From: Paracoccaceae bacterium | Lineage (GTDB): Bacteria > Pseudomonadota > Alphaproteobacteria > Rhodobacterales > Rhodobacteraceae | DNA: 13,192 nucleotides | Direction of reading: 5' to 3' | Assembly: GCA_003511785.1 (NCBI GenBank) | Contig: DOIS01000256.1 | Span: 1 to 13,192 of the forward strand | Shown here: piece after piece, positions 7,435 through 13,192 of the stretch | How positions within the stretch are numbered: the first letter of the stretch is position 1 | How the letters are laid out: each line of letters begins with the position of its first letter | Program-made: the position numbers and the translations under genes | The notes under the pieces: model-generated | Databases searched by the model: none | Told to the model about the DNA's origin: nothing | What the model saw: only the letters and a program-made list of their open reading frames with translations

Positions 7435-7525
7435 TCGGCTCTCCTGTAGCTCGTGTTCGCTTTGAGCGTGCCAAGTTCCCCTGCCCCTTGCAAGCGGCGT
7501 GGGCGGGATTTCACCGAACCGGCAC

Positions 7526-7558
7526 AAAAAAGAAACCGCCCGGGGGCCGGGCGGTTTC
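7526..7558 (-). terminator. Strong rho-independent terminator after the OmpA/lipoprotein unit
   Basis: GAAACCGCCCGG (7532-7543) and CCGGGCGGTTTC (7547-7558) form a perfect 12-bp stem with a GGG loop. Read on the minus strand, the hairpin is followed by six T (7526-7531 complement). It begins 25 bases beyond the lipoprotein stop codon and ends about 90 bases before phoH, so it separates the two units. Confidence 0.93.
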
Positions 7559-7583
7559 CTTCGCGGCACTGAGGCTGGCCCGT

Positions 7584-7877
7584 TCAGATCGGGTCGGGCA
7601 CCGAGGAGCCCTTCCTGAACGGCCCGGTCGCGGTGTTCGGCGGCGCCGCCCCCGAACAGACCGGCTTGCCATAGGGGTCAAGGCGCTGCGAGAGATACCC
7701 TTCGTGCCCGTCATCGATGATCCAGTGATCGCAACCGTTGGGATCGACCCAGATCCCGGCTTTCATCGTGCTGAGATCGTGGCTGTTGAAGCCCCGGTCC
7801 ACGGTCTTGTTCTGCTTGTCGCAGGCCGAGATGGCGCCGACCACGGCGAGAAGAGCGATTCCCTTGACGATATTCAT
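7584..7877 (-). CDS. Small envelope lipoprotein with WVDP/Cys motif
   Basis: The 97-residue product starts with a lipoprotein signal peptide (MNIVKGIALLAVVGAISAC); the lipobox ISAC places the lipidated cysteine at 19. Residues 42-74 (from IWVDPNGCDHW to PVC) repeat, with 19 of 33 identities by my count, the motif found in the neighbouring OmpA-like protein. The motif has two cysteines, at 49 and 74, that could form a disulfide in the periplasm. The C-terminal tail is short and Pro/Gly-rich. The ATG at 7877 has AGGGG upstream, right after the stop of the preceding gene, so the pair is cotranscribed and probably coupled. It is expected to be membrane-anchored. Function unknown; I recognise no named family. 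Confidence 0.88.
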   Translation of the reverse strand: MNIVKGIALLAVVGAISACDKQNKTVDRGFNSHDLSTMKAGIWVDPNGCDHWIIDDGHEGYLSQRLDPYGKPVCSGAAPPNTATGPFRKGSSVPDPI

Positions 7878-7888
7878 GTCCGTTCCCC

Positions 7889-8467
7889 TCAACGCAGGCA
7901 GATGATTTCGACGCGGCGGTTCTGCGCCATGTTCGCGGCACTGGTATTGGCCACGCGGGGCTGGCGCTCGCCATAGCCGCGCACGTCCGAGATGCGCGCC
8001 CCGGTGCTTTGCGCCACGCGGGCCACCGAATTGGCCCGGTTCAGCGACAGGCGCATGTTGTAGGCATCCGAGGCCCGGCTGTCGGTATGGCCCACGATGA
8101 TGAAGGAAGAGGCGTTGGCCTTGCGGAAGAACTCCTGCAAACGCTGCTGGCCCGCAGCGGTGATGCGATAGCTGTCGGTGGCGAAGAACTGGTCGGTTGG
8201 CATCACGCCACAGACATCGCCCCGGCGGCAGACCGGAATGCCCTGGCGGTTGACATGCGGGGTCATGTAGCCCTCGGTCCCGTCATCCATCACCCAGTGC
8301 TCGCACCCGTCCGGGTCCACCCAGATCGTGGGCACATAGCGTTCACCGACCACGACGCGTTTTTGCGCCTCGGCCATCGCGTCGCGCGGAACGGTCGAAA
8401 CCCCCACGACAAGGAGCGCCAGCGCCGCCAGAAGGCGGGTGGCGCAGTGCATTGCTGAATACTTCAC
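7889..8467 (-). CDS. OmpA-family envelope protein with WVDP/Cys motif
   Basis: The 192-residue product has a signal peptide (about 1-32, cleavage near AMA-EAQ), then the IWVDPDGCEHW...PVC motif (48-80), and then an OmpA C-terminal peptidoglycan-binding-like domain (about 90-190). That domain shows the typical VGHTDSRASDAYNMRLSLNRA stretch around 125-145, VRGYGERQP (162-170) and NRRVEI (183-188). OmpA-C domains bind meso-diaminopimelate in peptidoglycan. No beta-barrel precedes it, so this is a small periplasmic or outer-membrane-associated protein. The start is uncertain: GTG at 8467 has AAAGGA eight bases upstream and is preferred; ATG at 8476 has that same site touching it; ATG at 8452 is also possible. 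The lipoprotein gene follows after 11 bases. The specific role is unknown. Confidence 0.9.
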   Translation of the reverse strand: MKYSAMHCATRLLAALALLVVGVSTVPRDAMAEAQKRVVVGERYVPTIWVDPDGCEHWVMDDGTEGYMTPHVNRQGIPVCRRGDVCGVMPTDQFFATDSYRITAAGQQRLQEFFRKANASSFIIVGHTDSRASDAYNMRLSLNRANSVARVAQSTGARISDVRGYGERQPRVANTSAANMAQNRRVEIICLR

Positions 8468-8917
8468 CGCAGACATCCTTTAAATTGATCGTCCCCCGTC
8501 AACGGCACGAAAATCCCCGAAGGGCGGCAGCGTGCCGGACTATGCGGTAAGGTTAGGAATATATTGGTTAACTGTGAAGCAAAAATCGCCGCCTGCCCCC
8601 AGATGATCGGCGGCCTCCGCCGCAAAACAGCCCGATGCCGCGGCTTGACGGCCCGAATTCCGGGGCTCGCCAGCGTATCAGCCATATTCAACCCCCCGGC
8701 CCGTTTCCCTACCCGAAACAATTGCGCCGCGCGCTCAAGATTGTTCGCAAGCGCGGGGCGAAACCCGCTCAACCATGGCGGAAATGCGGCCTGAACCGCG
8801 CGAAAAAATGACAAATTGCGCCGAATCTGCCATCCTTCCGAGTCTGCACGCGTACCTGGAAGAGGCTGTCCCGTGGGGGGCACGGTCGGTCAGGCGCGCG
8901 ATCATGGCGGCTGAAAA
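8468..8917. other. 450-base gene-poor region between divergent envelope genes
   Basis: I find no convincing gene here. Reading frames exist on both strands but lack family resemblance, signal peptides or good ribosome sites. Near the OmpA-like gene lies an AT-rich patch (8543-8590) with a candidate promoter and the palindrome AATATATT (8558-8565). The middle (8604-8625) has a short GGCGG-CCT-CCGCC hairpin without a T-run. The part next to the secreted-protein gene must hold its promoter, but I see no clear -35/-10 pair. An unannotated small RNA cannot be excluded. Confidence 0.5.
8550..8578 (-). promoter_or_regulatory. Candidate promoter of the OmpA-like/lipoprotein unit
   Basis: On the minus strand TTCACA (8573-8578, five of six to the -35 consensus) is followed after 17 bases by TAACCT (8550-8555, three of six to the -10). 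The spacer is AT-rich and contains a palindrome. The element lies about 80 bases before the gene. TTAACC and TAACC occur in the same stretch and faintly resemble CtrA half-sites, but the spacing is not the usual TTAA-N7-TTAA. Confidence 0.3.
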
Positions 8918-9241
8918 ATGAAAACCATCGCAACCGCCACTGCGGCGTTTGTGCTGGCTTGGGGTGGCGCGACCGCTTCCCTGGCCGACACGATGCCGAC
9001 CAAGCCGGGGAGCAACCCCTCGGCGATCACCATAAGCTGCTATCGCGGCCCGACCAGCGGTGTGGTCTGGGACCGGCCCAACGCGGTCTTCGTCGAGGAC
9101 CTCGTGCGGATCGGATACAGCTATCCCCAGGCCGCGGCCATCGGCGAGCGGGTCTGCCGCGACGAATACGGGGGCGGCAATCACGACCACATGCGCATGT
9201 CGCTGCTCAACATCCTGGCCACGACACCGGCCCAGCGCTAG
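8918..9241 (+). CDS. Small secreted protein, conserved-hypothetical type
   Basis: The 107-residue product has a clear Sec signal peptide (1-23: basic start, Ala-rich hydrophobic core, cleavage after SLA), leaving a mature protein of about 84 residues. It contains two cysteines, C41 in ISCYRGP and C80 in ERVCRDE, that could pair in the periplasm, and a WDRPNAVFVEDLVRIGY stretch followed by a predicted helix. I do not recognise a named family, though its style resembles short secreted proteins common in Rhodobacterales. The ATG at 8918 lacks a strong ribosome site. The stop lies only 12 bases from the miaB stop on the other strand, with no terminator between. Confidence 0.82.
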   Translation: MKTIATATAAFVLAWGGATASLADTMPTKPGSNPSAITISCYRGPTSGVVWDRPNAVFVEDLVRIGYSYPQAAAIGERVCRDEYGGGNHDHMRMSLLNILATTPAQR

Positions 9242-9253
9242 GGCCCGGCCCGG

Positions 9254-10573
9254 TCAGAGGCGTTCGCCTGCCAGCGAATGCGTGGCCGAGTTCTTGATGC
9301 GCACGCGCACCAGATCGCCGACCCGCGCCTGCGGGTCGGTGACGTGCACTGCGTGGAGGTATTCGGACTTGCCGACCATCTGGCCCTCCAGACGGCCCGG
9401 TTTCTCGTAAAGCACCGAGACCTCGCGCCCGACCATCTCCTGCTGGATCTCCTGCTGATGCCGGGTGATCAGGGCCTGCAACCTTTGCAGCCGCTCGCTG
9501 GCGGCCTCCGGGTCGACCTGCGCGCGCTCTGCCGCGGGCGTGCCCGGGCGGGTCGAATATTTGAACGAATAGGCATAGCCGTAGCGGACCTGCTCGATCA
9601 GGTCGAGCGTGGCCTGGAAATCCGCCTCGGTCTCCTCGGGGAAGCCCACGATGAAATCGCCCGACATCAGGATGTCGGGGCGCGCTGCGCGGATCCGCTC
9701 GATCAGGCGCAGATAGCTCTCGGCGGTGTGGCTGCGGTTCATCCGTTTCAGAATGCGGTCGGAGCCCGACTGCACCGGCAGGTGCAGGTAGGGCATGAGC
9801 TTTTCACACTCGCCATGCGCCGAGATCAGGTCGTCGGTCATGTCGTTGGGATGGCTGGTGGTGAAGCGGATGCGCTCCAGCCCGTCGATCCCGTTCAAGG
9901 CCCAGATCAGCCGCGCCAGCGACCAGTCGCCATCCGCTCCGGCGCCGTGATAGGCGTTGACGTTCTGCCCCAGCAGCGAGATCTCGCGCACCCCGCGCTC
10001 GACCAGGTCGCGCGCCTCCGACAGGATGCGTTCGGCCGGGCGCGACACCTCGGCGCCGCGGGTGTAAGGCACCACGCAGAAAGCGCAGAACTTGTCGCAC
10101 CCTTCCTGCACAGTCAGGAAGGCGGTCGGCCCGCGCGTGGCGCGCGGCCGCGATTTCAGCGTCTCGAACTTGTCGTCCTCGGGGAAGTCGGTATCGAGCG
10201 CCTTCTCCCCGCCCCGCGCGCGTGCCTCGAGTGCGGGCAGGCGGTGATAGCTCTGCGGCCCGACCACCAGATCGACCAGCGGCTGACGGCGCATGATCTC
10301 CTCGCCCTCGGCCTGGGCCACGCAGCCCGCGACGCCGATCTTCAGGTCGGGGTTCGCCGCCTTCAGCCCCTTGAACCGGCCCAGCTCGGAATAGACCTTC
10401 TCGGCCGCCTTCTCGCGGATGTGGCAGGTGTTGAGCAGGATCATGTCGGCGTCATCGGGGCTTTTGGTCTCGACATAGCCCTGCCCGCCCAGTGCCTCGG
10501 CCATGCGTTCGCTGTCATAGACGTTCATCTGGCAGCCATAGGTCTTGATGAAGAGCTTTTTCGGGGCTGTCAT
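9254..10573 (-). CDS. miaB: tRNA-2-methylthio-N6-dimethylallyladenosine synthase
   Basis: MiaB is a radical-SAM methylthiotransferase that adds a methylthio group to i6A37 of tRNAs reading UNN codons. The 439-residue product has the three-domain layout: an N-terminal UPF0004 domain with cluster cysteines C14 (TYGCQMN), C50 (LLNTCHIREKA) and C84 (GCVAQ); the radical SAM core with C159, C163 and C166 (CDKFCAFCVVPYTRG); and a C-terminal TRAM domain (about 380-437) for tRNA binding. All six cysteines are present. GAGGA lies seven bases before the ATG at 10573, and a good sigma-70-like promoter lies just upstream. In enterobacteria miaB is next to phoH; here the envelope genes separate them. It consumes SAM, the product of MetK. 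Confidence 0.97.
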   Translation of the reverse strand: MTAPKKLFIKTYGCQMNVYDSERMAEALGGQGYVETKSPDDADMILLNTCHIREKAAEKVYSELGRFKGLKAANPDLKIGVAGCVAQAEGEEIMRRQPLVDLVVGPQSYHRLPALEARARGGEKALDTDFPEDDKFETLKSRPRATRGPTAFLTVQEGCDKFCAFCVVPYTRGAEVSRPAERILSEARDLVERGVREISLLGQNVNAYHGAGADGDWSLARLIWALNGIDGLERIRFTTSHPNDMTDDLISAHGECEKLMPYLHLPVQSGSDRILKRMNRSHTAESYLRLIERIRAARPDILMSGDFIVGFPEETEADFQATLDLIEQVRYGYAYSFKYSTRPGTPAAERAQVDPEAASERLQRLQALITRHQQEIQQEMVGREVSVLYEKPGRLEGQMVGKSEYLHAVHVTDPQARVGDLVRVRIKNSATHSLAGERL

Positions 10574-10614
10574 GGTCGGTCCTCGTCGCGCGCGGAAGGG
10601 TGGGTCAGCGGGGT

Positions 10615-10643
10615 TACATAAACCGCCGCGCCCCGGCTTGCAA
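10615..10643 (-). promoter_or_regulatory. Candidate sigma-70 promoter of miaB
   Basis: On the minus strand TTGCAA (10638-10643) and TATGTA (10615-10620) are separated by exactly 17 bases, each matching consensus at four of six positions. Transcription would start near 10608, about 35 bases before the miaB ATG. This is among the better-looking housekeeping promoters in the window. Confidence 0.5.
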
Positions 10644-10704
10644 TGCAGGGGGAATTAACCGAATCTGCGCGAAAACGCCATATCGGCACATTCGGGCGGA
10701 CACC

Positions 10705-11571
10705 ATGCGATACGAGTCACTCGACAGCTTCCTGCGCGACGGGCGCAAGGCACTGGCCAAGGGGCCGGTGGCGATGATCTTCGTCGAGGACGAGGTCGAG
10801 ATCGGATCGACCCTGCGCCACCATCTGGATTGCGGGTTCGCCTCGGTGCTCGCGCTGATGCCGGATGCCTTCGATCTGCCCGAGGACGTCGCCGACCGGG
10901 TGCATCGCATCACCCACGAGTTGCGACCGGGGAAAAGCTTTGCCGACACGGTCAACCGTGTGGCTGCGGCCGCGCCGGGGCTGTGGATGTATTACTGTTT
11001 CAACGCGGAGTACCTGTTCTATCCTTTCTGCGAGAGCCGCACGGTGGGCGAGATGCTGGCCTTTCACACCGAGGAACGGCGCGACGCGATGCTGACCTAT
11101 GTCATCGACCTCTATGCCGAGGATCTCGACCGCCACCCCGACGCGGTGTCGCTGGAACGGGCGTTCCTGGACCGCTCGGGTTATTACGCGCAGGCCCGTC
11201 ACGATCCCGTGACCGACCACCCGCGCGACCGTCAGCTCGACTTCTTCGGCGGGCTGCGCTGGCGTTACGAGGAACATATCCCCAAGCCCAGCCGCAAGAT
11301 CGACCGCATCTCGCTGTTCCGGGCGGCACCGGGCGTGATCCTGCGCGACGATCACACGTTCGAGGACCAGGAATACAACACCTATGCCTGCCCGTGGCAC
11401 CACAACCTGACCGCGGCGGTCTGTTCGTTCCGCACCGCCAAGGCGCTGCGTCGCAACCCGGGCTCGCGGTTCGACATCCACAGTTTCCGCTGGCACAATT
11501 CGACGCCGTTCGAGTGGCACTCGCGGCAATTGCTCGATCTCGGCCTGATGGAACCCGGGCAGTGGTTCTGA
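10705..11571 (+). CDS. Conserved protein of uncertain function, possibly glycosyltransferase-2-like
   Basis: The product is 288 residues, with no signal peptide or membrane segment, so it is probably cytosolic. The N-terminal third (about 20-110: PVAMIFVEDEVEIGSTLRHHLDCGF, then VLALMPD, then WMYYCFNAEYLFYPFCESRTVGE) has the alternating strand/helix look of the glycosyltransferase-2-like proteins found in roseobacters. The rest is rich in His, Trp and Tyr (DRQLDFFGGLRWRYEEH at 175-191, DDHTFEDQEYNTYACPWHHNLTAAVCSFRTAKAL at 215-248, ending EPGQWF). From memory, similar Rhodobacterales proteins are annotated as glycosyl transferase family 2 or hypothetical; I cannot confirm an activity, and no textbook DXD motif is evident. 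The start at 10705 is chosen because residues before it look like untranslated leader. It is convergent with the FAD oxidoreductase, ten bases apart. Confidence 0.88.
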   Translation: MRYESLDSFLRDGRKALAKGPVAMIFVEDEVEIGSTLRHHLDCGFASVLALMPDAFDLPEDVADRVHRITHELRPGKSFADTVNRVAAAAPGLWMYYCFNAEYLFYPFCESRTVGEMLAFHTEERRDAMLTYVIDLYAEDLDRHPDAVSLERAFLDRSGYYAQARHDPVTDHPRDRQLDFFGGLRWRYEEHIPKPSRKIDRISLFRAAPGVILRDDHTFEDQEYNTYACPWHHNLTAAVCSFRTAKALRRNPGSRFDIHSFRWHNSTPFEWHSRQLLDLGLMEPGQWF

Positions 11572-11584
11572 GCCGGCGGGCTCA
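11569..11584. repeat. Inverted repeat joining two convergent stop codons
   Basis: TGAGCC-GGCG-GGCTCA is a perfect 6-bp inverted repeat with a 4-base loop. Its outer three bases on each side are the stop codons of the two convergent genes. No T-run follows on either strand, so a classical terminator is not supported. It is the only structure in the ten-base gap. Confidence 0.5.
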
Positions 11585-12997
11585 GCCGCGCAGCACGGCG
11601 CCGGGATTCATGATGCCCGCCGGGTCGAGCGCGGCCCTGATCGCGCGCATGGCGTCCAGCCCCACGGGATCGCCATAACGTTCCAGTTCGGCCACCTTGA
11701 GGCGCCCGATCCCGTGCTCGGCACTGATCGCGCCGCCCATCTCGGACACCAGGTCATGCACGGTGCGGCTGATCGCGCCCCGCAGCGGCTCGTAGTCCGC
11801 GCGGTCCCGGCCAGGGGCGGGAAACAGATTGTAATGCAGGTTGCCGTCGCCCAGATGGCCGAAGCAGTTGATCCGCATGTCTCCCAGCTCGGCCAGCGCG
11901 ACCCGAGCCTTCGCGATGAAACGCGGCACTTCCATCAGGGGAAGTGATATGTCGTGACTGGCGATCGCGCCGATGCGCCGGTTCGCCTCGGGGATATGCT
12001 CGCGCACAGACCAGAGCGCGGCGCGCTGCGCCTCGGACTGCGCGATCACCCCGTCGCGCAGCAGCCCCGCCGCGTGGCCAGCCGCGAAGAGATCCTCCAG
12101 CGCCGCCGCCGGGTTCAGCCCGCCCGACAGGCCCAGTTCGATCAGCACGGACCACTCGGGCGGCGTGGCCAGGGGCTGCCGGATCTCGGGCAGGGTCTCG
12201 GCCAGGAAATCCAGCCCCTGGCGGTGGATCAGCTCGAAGGCGCTGATCCCCTCGCCCAGCCGCTCGCGCCCCAGCGCCAAGAGGTCGAGCGCCGCCTCAG
12301 GTCCCGCCACCTCGAGCCAGGCCGTGCCCGTGGCCTGCGGTCGCGGCACCAGTTTCAGCGCGGCGGCGGTGATGATCCCCAGCGTGCCCTCGGCCCCGAT
12401 CAGCAAGTTCTTCAGATCATAGCCGGTGTTGTTCTTGCGCAGCCGGGTCAGCCCGCGCCAGATCCGCCCGTCGGGCAGCACCGCCTCCAGCCCCAGGCAC
12501 AAGTCGCGTGCATTGCCGTAGCGCAGCACGCCCACGCCCCCCGCATTGGTGGCCAGCAGCCCGCCGATCCGGGCCGAGCCTTCGGAGGCCAGCGACAGCG
12601 GAAACAGCCGCCCCTCGGCCTCGGCGGCCGCCTGCACATCGGCCAGCACCGCGCCGGCCTCGACCAACGCCACGTTCTCGCGGGGATGGACCGCGCGGAT
12701 GGCGTTCATCCGCTCCAGCGACAGGATGAGCGGCGCCGGCCCCTCCGGCATCACCTGCCCCGCGACCAGGCCGGTGCCGCCACCATAGGGGAGGACCGGC
12801 ACGCGCGCCTCATGCGCCGCAAAGACCAGGGCGGCGACCTCCTGGACGTCGCGCGGCAGGGCCAGCAGCCCGCCCTGCCCGGAATGACGTCCACGCGGCT
12901 CTTCGAGATAGCGCGGTTCGACGGGGCGCAGGCAGTCCTCCAGCAAGGTCTCGCGCAGGCGCGCGACAAATCTTTCATCGGCAGGGTTCAGTGTCAT
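11582..12997 (-). CDS. FAD-binding oxidoreductase, GlcD / D-2-hydroxyacid (D-2-hydroxyglutarate) dehydrogenase type
   Basis: The 471-residue product belongs to the VAO/PCMH-type flavoproteins that oxidise D-2-hydroxyacids such as D-lactate, glycolate or D-2-hydroxyglutarate. The FAD-binding domain shows PYGGGTGLVAGQV (70-82), GSARIGGLLATNAGGVGVLRYGNARD around 140-165 and GAEGTLGIIT (201-210). The C-terminal domain shows the metal-binding motif HLGDGNLHYN (381-390) and SAEHGIGRLK (425-434). The exact substrate cannot be read from sequence; the HGDGNLH/EHGIG pattern is shared by GlcD, Dld2 and D2HGDH. The ATG at 12997 has AGGA eight bases upstream. A GTG at 13042 would overlap the previous gene and is less likely. 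It lies 41 bases after the partial upstream gene, so the two may form an operon. Confidence 0.95.
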   Translation of the reverse strand: MTLNPADERFVARLRETLLEDCLRPVEPRYLEEPRGRHSGQGGLLALPRDVQEVAALVFAAHEARVPVLPYGGGTGLVAGQVMPEGPAPLILSLERMNAIRAVHPRENVALVEAGAVLADVQAAAEAEGRLFPLSLASEGSARIGGLLATNAGGVGVLRYGNARDLCLGLEAVLPDGRIWRGLTRLRKNNTGYDLKNLLIGAEGTLGIITAAALKLVPRPQATGTAWLEVAGPEAALDLLALGRERLGEGISAFELIHRQGLDFLAETLPEIRQPLATPPEWSVLIELGLSGGLNPAAALEDLFAAGHAAGLLRDGVIAQSEAQRAALWSVREHIPEANRRIGAIASHDISLPLMEVPRFIAKARVALAELGDMRINCFGHLGDGNLHYNLFPAPGRDRADYEPLRGAISRTVHDLVSEMGGAISAEHGIGRLKVAELERYGDPVGLDAMRAIRAALDPAGIMNPGAVLRG

Positions 12998-13038
12998 GCC
13001 CCGTTCCTGCCCGCCCACGCGGCGCGGCGCAAGCCCGC

Positions 13039-13192
13039 TCACTCGGCGTCGTTCAGCCAGCGCGGCTCCAGCACCACCACCGTGGGCCGCGCGGGTAGGT
13101 CGCGCAGCGACACCTCCAAGCTGGTCTCGCCCTCGCGGCGCACGTCGAACTTGGCCCCGATCCCGTCGAGGAAGGCATTGAGCGAGAAGCCG
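13039..13192 (-). CDS. C-terminal end of an unidentified protein (runs off the window)
   Basis: An open frame on the minus strand enters from the right edge and stops with TGA at 13039-13041. About 50 residues are visible, beginning GFSLNAFLDGIG and ending VVVLEPRWLNDAE. Codon use, with strong third-position G/C, looks like that of the neighbouring real genes, and a ribosome site for the next gene follows in the 41-base gap. The fragment is too short for me to recognise a family. It may be cotranscribed with the FAD oxidoreductase. Confidence 0.7.
   Translation of the reverse strand, partial: GFSLNAFLDGIGAKFDVRREGETSLEVSLRDLPARPTVVVLEPRWLNDAE

Noticed and set aside
5854..7449. 531-codon open frame on the plus strand, opposite ybeY and phoH
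   Set aside because: It is antisense to genes with clear catalytic motifs, is rich in Arg, Ala and His, and has no recognisable domain or ribosome site.
8551..8572. TTAACC / TAACC repeats as a CtrA binding site
   Set aside because: The spacing does not match the TTAA-N7-TTAA arrangement and one half lacks the first T; too weak to annotate.
8464..8883. 139-codon minus-strand frame and a 76-codon plus-strand frame in the 450-base gap
   Set aside because: Neither shows a signal peptide, domain or Shine-Dalgarno site, and both are basic and irregular in composition. The minus-strand frame also overlaps the start of the OmpA-like gene.

Overview
The window looks like core chromosome of a GC-rich alphaproteobacterium, most likely a Rhodobacterales (Roseobacter/Rhodobacter-type) species. 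The clearest pointers are a SAM/SAH-type riboswitch in front of metK, a class known almost only from Rhodobacterales, and the gene block phoH-ybeY-corC-lnt-metK. All gene calls come from reading the translated sequence; no database search was run.

Layout. Positions 10-68 are not biological: they are an Illumina P7/TruSeq index primer fused to the contig end, and they cut off the 3' part of mreB (minus strand, 71-916). Divergent from mreB is a yghU-type glutathione disulfide oxidoreductase (+, 1187-2068), which converges on metK across a bidirectional terminator. On the minus strand, in transcription order, lie phoH (TTG start at 7434), ybeY, corC/ybeX, lnt and metK. corC and lnt overlap by one base (TGATG). 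metK is preceded by the riboswitch, whose 3' strand is the metK Shine-Dalgarno sequence. Upstream of phoH, and closed off by a strong terminator (7526-7558), is a two-gene unit for an OmpA-C-domain envelope protein and a small lipoprotein, which share an unusual 33-residue Trp/Cys motif. Next come a 450-base gene-poor stretch, a small secreted protein (+, 8918-9241) and miaB (-, 9254-10573). Divergent from miaB is a 288-residue protein of uncertain, possibly glycosyltransferase-2-like, function (+, 10705-11571). It converges on a GlcD/D2HGDH-type FAD oxidoreductase (-, 11582-12997), and the C-terminal end of one more minus-strand gene runs off the right edge.

How it fits together. The phoH-ybeY-corC-lnt block is the familiar bacterial cluster for RNA processing (PhoH ATPase, YbeY endoribonuclease), a CBS-domain protein and lipoprotein maturation (Lnt). 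In enterobacteria miaB sits directly upstream of phoH/ybeZ; here about 1.8 kb with envelope and secreted-protein genes separates them. The neighbouring lipoprotein would be a natural substrate of the Lnt encoded nearby. SAM made by MetK is used by MiaB and also controls metK through the riboswitch.

I see no mobile element, CRISPR array, tRNA, rRNA or defence system. The most useful observations are the adapter contamination, the riboswitch with a candidate promoter placed at its 5' edge, and the adjacent proteins sharing the Trp/Cys motif.
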